The notes: a model not told the origin generated them from the letters alone. Counted from the first letter of the stretch, positions 23,901 through 37,300 are shown. The stretch: 64,000 bases of DNA from Diphasiastrum complanatum (GCA_029204225.1 CM055097.1:56572699-56636698); one strand, 5' to 3'. A program made the numbers and translations.

Positions 23901-26900
23901 AGGCTATAGTGGCATTACGTTTTAGGTCTTAGGCGACTCTTGGCTTTAGCTCCCTTTTTTTACTATCCACTTTCCATTGAGTTTTTGAACTTTTCTATAG
24001 CACCTTGAGGGGTTCTATAGCCATGCCTATGATGGGACAAGGCATGTGGGCGGAGGTGGATCTCTTGGAGGGAGAAATCGTAGGTTTTACAGGTTTTGGT
24101 GCACACAAATGGTATTGCTTGTTTTGCGGTGCCACCTCTTGTAGCACGGTGACAAGGAGCACACTTGCTTGGTTTGACCAGGCTAGACGGGCGAACCATG
24201 GGCATCGCCCCATGTGTGGTAGTTCCTGCACCTGAGCGAGGGTGCCTGTTACGAGCTCGTAACCAGTGCCGAACCCTAGAGAACACAGATAGGTCAGATA
24301 CCACAGTCAGGGTCGTGTCCAGTGTACATGACCAACAGGGCAAGACAGTGTGAGTAGTGTGCCCCGGCACGGTCCATAGCCATGGCGGGCCTAACACAGC
24401 CTAGGGACCCTGTCAGCAGGATAGGGCCCCCAGTTGGGTCCCGACGTGCAGTCGGCCACGTCAGTGACACGTGGCCGACACTTGGCAGTTGCATGCTACC
24501 AGTCCTCACACTGGGCTAGGAGGGGCTTACTCTATATCAGGGAGTAGGCAAGGTTGGGTGGATTAGTTAGTGTTTGCCCTACTGTGGTGTTAGGATCTAT
24601 TACACTGGTATCAGAGCCATCTCCATCCTAGGGAGTTCAGGACAACAGTAGAGAAAGCTATCAGAAGATAGGAAAGATTTCTCAGATTCTCAGAAAAGAA
24701 TTGAGGAGGAAAATCGCTGTAGGAACAGCTTTCAAATCCTTGAAATTTGCTGGGAATTTACAGTTGTTTGAGGCACAATCCCTTGTAGAAGCTCAGCGCT
24801 GAAAAATCAGGGATTTACCCTTGATTTTTATGTATCAGTTGTGGATTTTTTAGCACATTTTAAATAGAAAACGTGGAGCAGGTCCAGCGCTGCCAAATTG
24901 GGTGGGAACTTCGAATTTGGAGTGAAATTTTCTGGAATTTGGAGCGGATCTGAGACAGAATCGTGGGTGCAGGTCCAGCGCTGAAGGTCTTTGGCAGGAA
25001 CCACAAGTTTGTAACTGTTTTGGGTCCTAAAACGGGAATTTTGGAGCAAAAAGTATACACCTCAGACAGCGAGGGAAGGGGCCAAGACGATCAGAAGTTT
25101 GTTTCTTTTTCTTGGTACCTTGATCTCTGATTTTTCCGGACAGCAGATCTGAAAGCAGTGGAGGAAGAGCTGAAAGGGCTTTTCTTGATTCTCTCTGTGG
25201 AAGTACAGTTCTCAGAAAGAGCTAAGTTTTCTTTCCCTCCTTGTACAATTGTAAATTAGTCTTTTAGACTTTTTTTCCTTCAGAAGTTAAGGTAGCTCTC
25301 TTTCAGTTCCGAAGATGACCACTCCTCAGGGACCTGATCAACCCTCGGAGAGAGGCTTCGACGAACTTGAAACAGAAGCCTTGGCTTACAGAAAAGGGAA
25401 GGAACCCATGGAAGTAGAAGAACAGGAACAGTTCTTCCTGTTCGCCGAAGAACTCGACGAACTGGTTACCAAGGAGCAGTTCCTCCAATTGGTAACAGAA
25501 GTGGATGAACTGAAGCTGGCATTAGCCAATTTCAAGTCCAGTGTGGACGACTCGTTCGCTGAACTCAAAAAACTACCAGAAGTACCTAGTCAGCATAGGT
25601 ACATAGTTTCATTAGCTAAGGGTGAAGATAAAAAAATATGGGAAACTATGGTAACACATTATCACTTCAGATGGGATTAAGATGGACCCAAATAACGTTA
25701 AAGCCATACTCAGTTGGCTGAGACCTCAGAATATTTTGGAACTTCAAATCTTTCTTGGTCTGGCGGGATATTACAGACGATTTGTCAAGGAATATGCTCA
25801 GATAGCAGTCCCTATGACAAATCTCCTTAAGGGGAAGGGAAAGGAGTTCATTTGGGAGTCGTGCATACGTCAGCAAGAAGCAGACTAATTGGGAGGAATA
25901 TCTCTCGATATTAGAGTTTGCTTACAACAGTACCAAACATTCAGCTACGGGATACAGCCCATTTATGCTGATGTACGGTTTTCAGCCACGCTCACCCACA
26001 GCTGTAGGGTTTAAACAAGAAAAAGTTGAAGCAGCCAGAAACTTTTTAGAAGACCTAAACCAGATGATAGAACATGCTAAGCGTAGCATTAGACAATCCC
26101 AGGATCGAGCCAGGCATTATGCAGATCCACACAGACGGGATGTGCAGTTCTCCACTGGTGAGAAAGTCTACTTGAGAGTCCCAGTTGACTCTAAAACCCT
26201 CAAATCAGGAGTGTGTGCTAAGTTGTCTCCAAGGTATTGTGGTCCCTTTACCATCAGTAGGAGACTAGGCGAGGTCACCTATGAACTAGAACTCCCACAC
26301 AACAGTAAGGTTTTTCCAGTCTTTCATGTAAGTCAGTTACGAAAAGCCTTAACCAGATCAGATAATCTGGTAGGGGACAGTGTTCTAGTTCTCCCATTGG
26401 ATCCTCAACAACCTCCACATGAACCAGAGGAGATTCTTGATAGTAGAGAGACGCAGACTCGTCATACTCTATACCGAGAATATCTGGTTAAGTGGAATGA
26501 TCAGCCTGTTGAGAATGCCACTTGGGAAAGAGGCAGCGTCCTTCGCAAGATTTTTCCAGACTTTGTCTTAGAGGACCAAGACGGTTCTTAAGGGGGAGGG
26601 AGTGTTACGAGCTCGTAACCAGTGCCGAACCCTAGAGAACACAGATAGGTCAGATACCACAGTCAGGGTCGTGTCCAGTGTACATGACCAACAGGGCAAG
26701 ACAGTGTGAGTAGTGTGCCCCGGCACGGTCCATAGCCATGGCGGGCCTAACACAGCCTAGGGACGCTGTCAGCAGGATAGGGCCCCCAGTTGGGTCCCGA
26801 CGTGCAGTCGGCCACGTCAGTGACACGTGGCCGACACTTGGCAGTTGCATGCTACCAGTCCTCACACTGGGCTAGGAGGGGCTTACTCTATATCAGGGAG

Positions 26901-29900
26901 TAGGCAAGGTTGGGTGGATTAGTTAGTGTTTGCCCTACTGTGGTGTTAGGATCTATTACAGTGCCTACCGAGCACATATGGAGGAACAGCAGTGATTGGG
27001 CCCATGATATAGATTGGTGGGTAGTTAGGTTCTTTTGGCACATGATTAGGGGTTGGCATAAGATCATGGGTTGGCAGTAGTGGTGCAGGGCCATCACGGC
27101 CTAGTTCATCAGCAACAGGCCCTTCACGCCTGCATCAACATCAGCAGCAGCAGCAGTAGGGCCGTCACAGCCTAGTCCATCAGCAGTAGGGCCATCATGG
27201 ACTTGATCGGCAGAGCCAGGCTCATCACGGCCACCATCTACAGGAGAGGCTTTTCCATCAGGGGAGTCAGTTGGGGGGAGGGCATACTGAGGGTAGTGGC
27301 CCAGGTTCAGCAGAGGCGGTAGTTCCTATGGGGGCTATGGGAGGTGTTGGGGAGAGAGCACAGGGTGGAGCACACGCATGCCCTAGAGTCAGGCCATGAC
27401 CACATGCACTTGCACAGGACAAGGCGGTTAGATATCGACAGACCACAGTGCCTGCAGCGTGGCAGTGGACACACCATGAGGCAGCCACTAGACGTACATG
27501 CCAATTTTTTTCACAATGTGCATTTGCCTTGGTTGACACCATCATCTTCCGTGACATGATGAGGGAGATTGCAACTTGTGATGCCAATTTAGGACCCCCC
27601 ACACGCGAGGCTTTGTACTCACCATTTGAGAGAGGAGCATGCATGCATCATGAGAGAGCTCAACCCATACGTCATGTCTGGGCCACATATGGTTGCTCTA
27701 TTCTATCGGATGGATGGACTGATATTAGACGAAAGCCCATTATCAACATCTTGGTTTCATGTCCGCTAGGCACTGCATTTCTCAGGGGTGTGGATGCTGC
27801 CCGAGATGGCACTGTTGAGTCGGGAGATGAGCATATATGTGCAACAGTGAGGTGGGGGCAGAGAATGTGGTGTAGGTGGTCACCGACAATGCCAACAACC
27901 GCTATGGGTGAGCTTTGGGGGAGGGTCTACCTTGTTGTTGTATGGATCCCGTGTGTAGCACACTAAATCGATCTTTTGATGCATGATATAGGAGGCCTCC
28001 CTTGGGTTTCCACCATCACATCCAATTCCATCTTCCTGGTCACATTTGTAACTAGGAAGAAGAGGGCCATTACCATGTTTAGGACATATAGCCCGATGGA
28101 TATGAAGAAGCCAACACCCACACGACCACTTTGTCGTGTTGGAGTGGTTGCTTCGGGTTCGACCTACATTGCGCCAGATGGCAGCAAGCCTTGAGTTCAC
28201 ATAGTGGCATCATAGCAGCGAGCCAACTGGACTTGGGTTTCAGAGGATTGTTTTTTGAGATGATTTCAGGCGACAAGATGAGCAGTTGTTTGAGGTCCTG
28301 CAGCCAGTTTACCATGTGCTGAGGTTGGTGGATCGAGAGGGCTCTACACTTAGCATTTACAAGTTTATGGACAGGATTGGGGAGACCCTTCAGCGATCGC
28401 TTTTTGATGAGTGCAGGTATATCTTTTTTGTAATCTATTTGGTCCATTTGTTTTGTAAAAGCTTTTAGCATTGCTGAGTTGTTTTACCTACAATGCAATG
28501 ATTACGTTTCTGGTTTCTATAGGATGTTAGCTATCCAAGAGAAATGGCTTTGCATGTGGAATTTCTTCCACAAGCCCATACATGCTGTTGCTCATTTGCT
28601 TCACCCTAATGTTGGTTACTGGAGCCATATGCACAGACGTCGACGAGCTTGTGGACGACTGGAAGACATACACATAGAATGTGTATCCAGGTTAGGGTTG
28701 TCCCCCAAGCACTCATGTAATTGTCAACACTTTGTTTGTGACCACTTGTTCATTTCGAGAATCTGACAATGTCCCTTCTTTGTGAAGGTCATGGCCCCTT
28801 GTTGCAGGATTGAGAGATAGATGTTAGATTTTGAGCGTAGACATAGATGTTTTATTGTATATCAAGGGTGAGTATGACGAGTTTTTGTCGGAGCCGCTCA
28901 CATGGTGGGGTGTGGTGGGCAAATCCGCCCTTGATATTACCACTCTTGCCACTTGCATCCTTGCTCAGGATTGTTCCGCTTCAGCTTGTGAGCGGAATTG
29001 GAGCACTTGGTCTCTTATGCATACAAAGAAATGCAATAGGCTCAGCGTTCCCTAGCTCAATAGGTTGGTTTATTACACCACCAACTTGAGGCTAGTCAGG
29101 CACATGCAGAGAGATGGTTCACCTAGGCAGGTGAATCGCGAGGAGTGCCTTAGATCCATGGACACTACAACAGGCCATGCACACACAGAGGCTGTAGCTG
29201 ATGGTGAGATCTTTTTGGAATATCATCAGGAGTTGGCACATCACGATAGGAGGCAGCTCAGGACCACTAGATCCATGGCTAGGGCCGATGCAGAGGATGG
29301 GGATGAGGTTGAGGAGGAGTTGGATGATGATGTGGAAGAAGAGGAGGATGAGGCCTTGGACGATGAGATGAAGATGGACATTGGAGAGGATGTGGGTTGG
29401 GTTGATTCTGATGCCAAGACATAGGCCGAGCCTGGATCACCTATAATCAAAGGGAGGGGTAGGCGTAGGGTAGGCCTGATGGATTTGCATGTTGAGCCAG
29501 AGACAACATCATCATAGGCGGAGGGAGTAGAGGCCCGGCGAGGCCCTGGTAGACCTAGAGACATGGACAAAGGCAGGGGCAGAGGTAAAGGTTCAGGGAC
29601 ACGACCGCATATACTCGAGGAGGATTCCTTATCTTCCTACTTGTCTATCAGTGACAGTGATGAGGAGGAATCCCCATCTGATCAAGATGCCTTATCATGA
29701 GGATGACGAGTCTTAGTTGTATACTTAGTTGCCCGTTCCGTTCCGGAACTTGTCCAATTTTTTTTTGAAAAAATACGTAGTTTTTAACAAAGTATTGGAG
29801 ATTAAGTAGCATGCACCGATTATTGCCTAAAACAATGCTTAATATGCCTACATCTTTTTTTGCATTGCGCGATGTCAAAATGCCAGATGTATCAACCTGG

Positions 29901-31266
29901 ATGGCATCAACATATTGCAAAAACTATGTTTAAGTTGGCAATCTCAAGCATACACAAAGTGGATTGCTTTGCATTTTCCATGACAATTCCTAGTGAACCA
30001 CATCCCAAACCAAACAAAATACCTCACGCATAGAACACTGATGATTGTAACAAGCAATCGAGAACACAAAGCATTTTTCCAAGCCTTTCCCATGAACCAT
30101 CCCCAGGCACTTCTCCCAACCCAACCTTCTTCCCCTACATTGCCAACCACCAACATCCATACACCATAGTTGCAACCACAATTCACAATTCGGACAGCGA
30201 ACAAAATTGTGGCCCCTGAATCACCTCGGGGGTCACGATTCGCGATTCGTTCTTTTTCTTTCTTCTTTTTGAACTTTTGAAACTTTTTTTTTGGGAAAAA
30301 ATTGCTTATAATATAGGTATCAGGAGAGAAAAAGGAGAAGATCATGATTACATGGGCTTCCAGTCGCTTCGGAACCAGTTTGGGGCATTTAGCACTTTAT
30401 GCGTTTGACCAATTCTTGTGCACCCCGAGATTGCTTACAAGCACTTGTACAATGCAGAGAGCAAAAAAAAAAAGAATTAATCCATTCTCTCTCTCTCTCT
30501 CTCATCACATCAGTTGTCTATTGAGACTGGTAGATTCCAGGGTACCCCGAGAGAGGAGCGGATTTGCCAGTTATGCTCTTTAGAGGAGGTGGAGTCAAAG
30601 GAGCACTTTATCTTTAGGTGCCCGGTATATTACGAGATCAGAGGGCGATACCACTGTTTGTTCCGAGACACACCTGTCACCTTACGATCGCTCATAGCTT
30701 ATGAGGATTCCCGATGCGCGACACTCGTGATACGAGAGAGGTTTATACTACGACAGGATTTGTATCAGACAGCCCAGCCGAGTCAGGTTTCTCAGCCTCA
30801 GATCACTTCTTTCTTCTTCAGGAGGAGAGGACAATTTGATGACGGTGACAACGATGATTATGATGACCTACTTGCCCACAGAGACCAGAGACAGCGTCCC
30901 ATACATACCCATGTTGTAGCACAAGGTACTCGAGCTATCACGAGGAGACCTCTTCATCCTCTCAGACGACGTCAGAGACCACCAGTGGCCCTTCATGCCG
31001 CAGGCCGTATTACATCCTTAGCATCAACACCAGCAAGACAGGACTAGATGATAGCGTCATACCTCACTCATGACTGTTAGCAGTATACATGCTCCCACTT
31101 GTTTCTTATAGCATCACATCTATTTCAGCTTATAGCTTTAGCTCTAGACTTGCTACTTTTGTTACTGTTTTGGAGACGTTTCATACGCTCCTATGGTTAC
31201 CACATACTTGACATGTACATTTACTAGTCTTATATGCCTTTTGGCATGGAAAAGACATTAATAAAG

Positions 31267-31304
<38 letters not shown>

Positions 31305-34300
31305 CTCTCTCATCGACAACACATGTTTGCGAAAAAAAGCATCATATATAATAATATCGGGCCCATGGCACCATAATGGAGTACAATGGATGTTTGAGAA
31401 ATATAATCAAAGGTAATATACAACCTTAGAAGCCCGTTCCGACCCTTTTGGGTCGGAACGTACTGTAAAAGGGTTGGAATGTTCTGTACAGTACGTTCCG
31501 GAACGAACTGGGTCGGCACGTTTTTTTTAAGAAAAAAAAAACCAGGTATCAAAGTGCCACCTGCTGGCCGTGATCTTCCTTCTTCGCAATCTTCCTCCTT
31601 GATAATATATTGAGGGATGCTATATAATGCATTGAGGGACGCTACAGATCAGAAATCGATTTGAAATCATTGTTTTGAAATCGATGATGTGTAATTTTTA
31701 ACAAAGATCGATTTTAACAAACACGTTGATCCTAGAATCGCTATCTTCTCTCCAACTAAGGATCAGCAAGACAACAAGTGTCGTGATACTGCGGAAAAAC
31801 GTAGTAATCAAATAGGAACAGTCTCCTACTGGAAGCTCTTCCGTTATGCAGATTTGCTTGACGTGACGTTAATGGTGGTAGGGGCAGTAGCAGCAGTAGT
31901 TGATGGATTCATATTCCTGGCAATGTTACTCGTTCAGGCCCACGTTATCCACGGTTTGGGCCATATCATTTCCGATCGCGACATCAAGATCGATTATGAC
32001 AAGATTCGTAAGTTGCATGAATGGCCTTTTTCACAGATTCAATATGCACTATGCTATTATAAATTTTCCCTTAACGAATGTTAAGGGGGTGAAGAAAAGT
32101 GTAGCCGCTGAAAAAGTCCACCAATACTTTGGATTGATGAAATCAGAAAGGTATATCTTCAGGTTGCCTAAACACCTTAAATGAAATTCAAGATTTCAAA
32201 TATGTCTGAAAACAAGCCTTTTGGTAGAGAGCTGCGTAAGTGAAGCACCCTAACTAAACAACACTTCTAATGTTTGAGAGGGTTTGCCAAATTCACATAA
32301 AGGAAAATTTTTGCTTTCAAATTCATATTCAGTGTGCATTCAAGATTTCAAATGTGTCTGAAAACAAGACTTTTGGTAGAGAGCTGTGTAAGTGAAGCAC
32401 CCTAACTAAACAACACTTCTAATGTTTGAGAGGGTTTGCCAAACTCACATGAAGGAAAATTTTTGCTTTCAAATTCATATTAGTGTGCAAAATGCTAGGA
32501 ATTTCTTCTGAGTAAAACCTCAGGCACTCTCTTTCTTGGTTTGATAACCTTTTATAAGTCTCAATTGATGGCAGGCTTACTGCATAAGAGATATTCTGAG
32601 ATCATGCAAATGTTTTTGTTACTTTTCTCCAAGTTCCATAAGTGATTGTTGCATGTTTTGACGTTGTCTCTTGCTTTTAACCTGGAATATTAGTTTCTCT
32701 TGAACTGGAGAATTTCTGATAAATTTTTTTTGAACAGTGTGCTGCTTATACAGCTGGCCCTACCTCAGAAGCTACCTGGACAATGCGTGCATCGTTTCCA
32801 GAATATGTGATTGCTTTGATAACTATTGTTGGCTCTGTGCTATTCTCGGTATGTCTGAAATTTCTGGAGCTTTATGTGCTTACTCCTACAGTATTCACGG
32901 CCAAACATTTTCTCATAGTAACTTCTATTTTGTTGTGCAGATATTTGGTGGTGTTGGCATTGCGTGCTTGCCTTTGAGTCTTATTTTTGCTTTTTTCCGG
33001 CGACCCAAGGCTGTAATAACCCGCTCTCAATATATCAGGGTGAGAAGTTGTTAAACATAGGTACAGTTTCTATATGTAAGTCGCACGCGTACAGATGAAT
33101 GCTTATCAAGTAGAAGCTTCCAGGATGTTGAAGTTTATGGGATGCAGTAGCCCATCACTTGGTTCATTCTTGTACACTGAGTAGTTCCTATTTTGAGGGA
33201 TGATACGCTTACAATACAGATAGCTATGGCAGTCAAAAGTTTTATGTTTCAACCTCCATGCAGGAAGCAACTGAACTAGGAAAGCGTGCCAAAGAAATAA
33301 AGGAATCAACTCTTGCCCTCCAAAGAGAGGAAAGAAGTGGTAGCAAGGGTCGGAAGTGGAAGAAGAATGTGAAGCAGGTTCAGCAGGTGAGAATTAATTG
33401 TTCTGGTTTCCATTGATTATGTGAGAAGTTGGAGTGTTTAACAGAAATTTTTTGTATGATTATAGCAGGAGAAATAGGCTACATGTGGCAGTAGGGCTCT
33501 TGAAGATTAAACTTGCATTTAGCACATTACCGACTTGTTTTAAAGTCAGTTATGCAATCTTGAGATATTTCCTATTGCTGTATTTCTTTTTTGCAGTGCC
33601 ACTTTAGAGTTCTGTTTGTCTTCTCCTTGCTTGTATGCGAGATCATCAGCTATAGATCTATATTCAATGCATACATTTCTCTCATCTTATGAGTACATTC
33701 CATGTTAGTTGATGGTGATTGTTTAGGGCTTGTCTTCTAAGTGTAGCTCCCAGTTTTGAGTTTCATTGTGATATGATAATTATTGCCTCTCCACTTTGTT
33801 AATTCTTCCATTATGGAATAGATAATTATAAATCAACAAACACTACAGTTTCTTCTCACATACGCTTTCATGGTTTATGGTTTCTTTAGTCCCAATTTTG
33901 TGGAGGTTCTTGCAGCTGACATTCACGAGTTGATTTGTTCTTTGTTGAATGGTGATTCAGGATTTTCTCAGATTCGTCAAAAACATGCTATAAATTTTTC
34001 CTCATTAGAAAAGATTACATTATGGACACTGGGAGCAGTGTTGAAATTTGACGTTCAGGGTTGTCCTTCGTGCCATGACGTCTTTCACAAGGTTCATGGA
34101 CATCGTGTGACTTACTTACATAGAACTTGCCCTTTAAATTTAATTTTACAACGGGCGGACTAATTTCATTTTAGAATTCTCAATATCAAATTCCAGGAAA
34201 GAATTTATAAGATTGTAGCTATTTTGCATTTCACATATCAAATTCTAATTAAAGCATTCACTAAAAAAGTTAAGAGGCTCAGCTTAGAGGCTAGAATTTA

Positions 34301-37300
34301 GATTGCATCACGACCTGGGGCTCTAGAAGTCCTTTCAACTTCCATGAAATCCAAAGTCCATACGCTTGAAATTTGAAAGTTGGAAAGTTGGAGTTAAGTG
34401 TAACATTTTATGGAAGATGGATTATTTAGAGCTGGAAATTGAAGTTGGAGGAAGTTGGCAACTTGGCTCATTCTTCAAACATCAAACTTTGGGCCAGGTG
34501 GATGGCCCATGCTAAAGTGACAAGTCTTTGAATTTTTGAAGTTTGTAAATTGCATTTTCCATTATCATTGTATTTAGTATCAAGTTATAAATCATGGCAA
34601 TTGCAAAGAGTCAACTTTCAACTTTCAATTATGTATCATGTATTGCTTACTCATGACATTCAAAATAAAGTTCAAACTGTCAAAATGATGATCTTGTACA
34701 AATTATGGACTTCAATGTTGACGGCCCAAAATTGAAAGGGCCTGTCGAATATGTCAAAATTGACCTTTGAAGAGCATGATGGGCATCAAATTTCAACACT
34801 GCGGGGAAAATGCACAGTATGAAATATCTGTTCAGACTGTTGATATATTAGCCCATATCATATAAATCATATATTCAAAGTTGAAACTTGAAATAGGAGT
34901 TTTGTTGTCATGACAGGTGTGATTGATAACTCCAGATATTGATAAAATTTTTATCGCTAGTAATCTTATGACATTGTTTCTTTCTGGATTGCAGGAACTT
35001 TTATTTCTGGAAGATGATGTGCAGGCTTTGGAAGAGGCATATCCTCAGGGGGAGAAGGTAGGAACTCATGCTATTTTACCAATTCTTGAAAGCCTTAATT
35101 GTCGAGAAACTGGATGGAGTGTTTATGTCTTGCTTTGTTTCACCCTCTTCACTATGATTGACCTTCTTTTCTTGATCTTTTCAGTTCTTTTTACAATAAG
35201 TAGGATGCAATGTTAGCTGGTGGGTCACTATCCAATTCATGATTCTTTTCTCTGTTGTAGGCGGATACTGCTTGGGCTCTTACCGTTCTTGGCTATCTCC
35301 TTAAGCTGGTACTTGGCATCATTGGGTGAGCAAGCTTTAGCTAAAATAATGTCCTTTGAAATTCTTTTGTTTGTTAAATTAGATCTCAGCTTAATGTCAG
35401 GCAATTCCGAGCACAGGTAACTGTGTTTCCTGTCTTTCAGAGTTTTTGCATGTTGCTGCTGCATTTTTACAGAAAGCTGGCTCGTTTTTGCATTATCAAG
35501 AGTGTGCCTTCACTTTAGGATTTGAAAACAATAAACTTATGTTGCTGTGAAAATTGCAGGTTAGTTGTTTCCATTGCATGGGTTGCACACATTGTACTAT
35601 ACATGTTGCTGAACCCTCCTCTGACCCAGTTCCTTAATGAAGTCTTTGTGAAGCTGGATAGTGCTTGGGGTAAGTATTCAGTCTAGTTTCATAAAGCTTC
35701 TTTCATATACATTGTCCCAGATCAGCTTGCTTGCTAACATTTTGAGAATTGAGTTTTCCGGTGTCAAATCTAAATTGTTCATTTGACTAAAATTCTTCTA
35801 AGAGAAAAAAAGTTGATCTGTCTTATTGGAGGAATTGTTAAGAATGGAATTATTTGAAGAGAGTGAATCCATGAGATCCTCTTACCTTTTGACCAATACA
35901 TTAAGAATCTATCTATATGAGATTGTCAGGATCTGTTTTAGACCTTAATTTGATGCTACAGAAGCAGCCAGTCTGCTGGGACTTGTGGGCTTTTGAAACG
36001 AGTGTCTCCTGCTTAATATATTCTTACCATTGAAAGTGTCTTGTTTTCAGCATCGTGGTATCCATTGAAATCGGTTTTGACACAGAACTCATTTTAGAGT
36101 GGCCAATTTGATGCACTCTGTTTAGGGGCATGGTTCCTTTTTCAAACCCTTTCAGAATGAAATAGCGAGTTTTCTGAAATTAGTGATAATTGGGCATGAG
36201 TATGGTGGGGCCTTTAAACAAAATGTGGCCGTTAAATATTGCAACACTATTTGCATGTGAATAACATGCTCTAGTTGCTATCACAGGTCAATGCAGATCA
36301 TGGACATTGAATGATTGCTCGTTGGTGGGATGCTCATTAGCATTGTTTGTAGTGGAAGGGGCATCAATGGAGGGAGGGGGGTTTTGATAAATTGAAGACC
36401 CTTATGGAGTATCTTAACTTCAATACTAGATCAACCATGAAAGCCTGAGAAACTTAGCCATGAAAACACCACACACAAGGGAAATTGCTCAAGCACTTCG
36501 CAACACCAAAACTTAGAAGAGACTGCTACAGAGATAGGGGAGGGTGTTGGTCCTCCTAATCCTCTAGGAGGCAAGCACCTCATGTACATGCACGGAAAGT
36601 ATAAGTGGTAACGATATGATTGAGCTACTTGGCTAAGTGGGCCACTTGCCCCAACTTCCCTAAGTTACAAATAGGGGGCCCCATGTGTTTACCAATAACA
36701 TGCCCCATGATAAATGTACAACTTACAACAATGTTAGTGCTTAGCCAGAGGGGTGAAACAAACATTTCTCCTCAACACGCCCCCTAGGTGGCAATTTTAT
36801 CTATGCTAACAACTAAAAACATTTTGAGCTTCTCAAACTTGTCTTTGCTAATTGGTTAGTAAAGAAATTTGCAATCTGATTGTTGGTGTCACATTATGCT
36901 AGCTCAATCTCACCACTATTGTTAGGATCCAGTCATGGATCCAACATATTTCGATGAGAGCGGTAGCTCCAGAGGTCATAGGACCAGTTTGAGAGGGTGT
37001 CAATGACTCCCCATCAGAGGCACTTGGGGCTAGTCATGACCATGTGTGTGTGTGTTGTAGTCACAACTTGGTGTACTTCCACACAACGTGCTGCGTGTCA
37101 AGTTTGGTATCGCCGACGTACAACTAACCAAGTTAACTCATGATTTGGCGTTCAGTGAGTAGGTTTAGCTGGCACGTGATTGGTGTGGTCTCTTAGCCAC
37201 TTGTATGGCGGGCATGGGGGTGGCATAGCATTAAGACATTGTATTCTTGGGCCGGTAGGGGTAGACTTGGTAGATTTGGTAGGCCAAGTGGACTGATCAT

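Larger units (their letters stand above)
24247..26960 (+). mobile_element. young Ty3/gypsy chromovirus, internally deleted, complete ends
   Basis: Two 358-bp LTRs (24247-24604, 26603-26960) have the same length and differ at one base by eye (accctgtc versus acgctgtc). A perfect 5-bp target duplication GTGCC flanks the element. A Met-tRNA-type primer-binding site follows the 5' LTR and a purine tract (aagggggagggag) precedes the 3' LTR. The 2 kb inside keep a Gag N-terminal frame, a piece of RT/RNase H connection and the integrase C-terminus with a chromodomain. Protease, RT palm, RNase H and the integrase catalytic core are missing. It inserted into the hAT element inside LIMR intron 3, must be younger than both, and could only have moved with enzymes supplied by a related copy. 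Confidence 0.95.
24000..29745 (+). mobile_element. hAT-superfamily DNA transposon, split by a chromovirus
   Basis: BED-finger remains at 24100-24246 and the transposase body at 27448-29424 belong together. They are separated by an LTR element whose target-site duplication GTGCC (24242-24246 and 26961-26965) restores continuity. The 3' end probably includes a GTTCCG-rich stretch near 29728-29745. A GGAAC/GTTCC hairpin near 23640 could be the matching left end. Terminal inverted repeats and the 8-bp duplication could not be fixed. Stops and frameshifts show the element is inactive. Confidence 0.7.
20103..32737 (+). other. LIMR intron 3 (12,635 bp), transposon-filled
   Basis: Donor gtaggg after a complete Leu codon, acceptor tgaacag. 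The first 3.5 kb (20103-23600) is AT-rich and holds no recognised gene, only a roughly 70-bp imperfect tandem duplication near 22398-22530. The remainder carries a hAT element, a chromovirus, a LINE and smaller repeats, listed separately. Confidence 0.88.

Noticed and set aside
24294-24509. Minus-strand 71-codon frame, repeated almost unchanged at 26650-26865
   Set aside because: It lies in the two LTRs of the chromovirus, so the repetition comes from LTR identity, not from a gene pair.
27267-27644. 125-codon minus-strand frame with many Cys and His
   Set aside because: Shadow of the hAT transposase region; no domain and the + strand explains it.
29241-29570. Ser-rich minus-strand frame of 109 codons
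   Set aside because: Antisense shadow of the acidic hAT transposase tail (GAG/GAT codons read backwards).
33870-34163. 97-codon frame in LIMR intron 6
   Set aside because: No recognised family, lies between well-supported exons, and an in-phase inclusion is not supported by LIMR homology.
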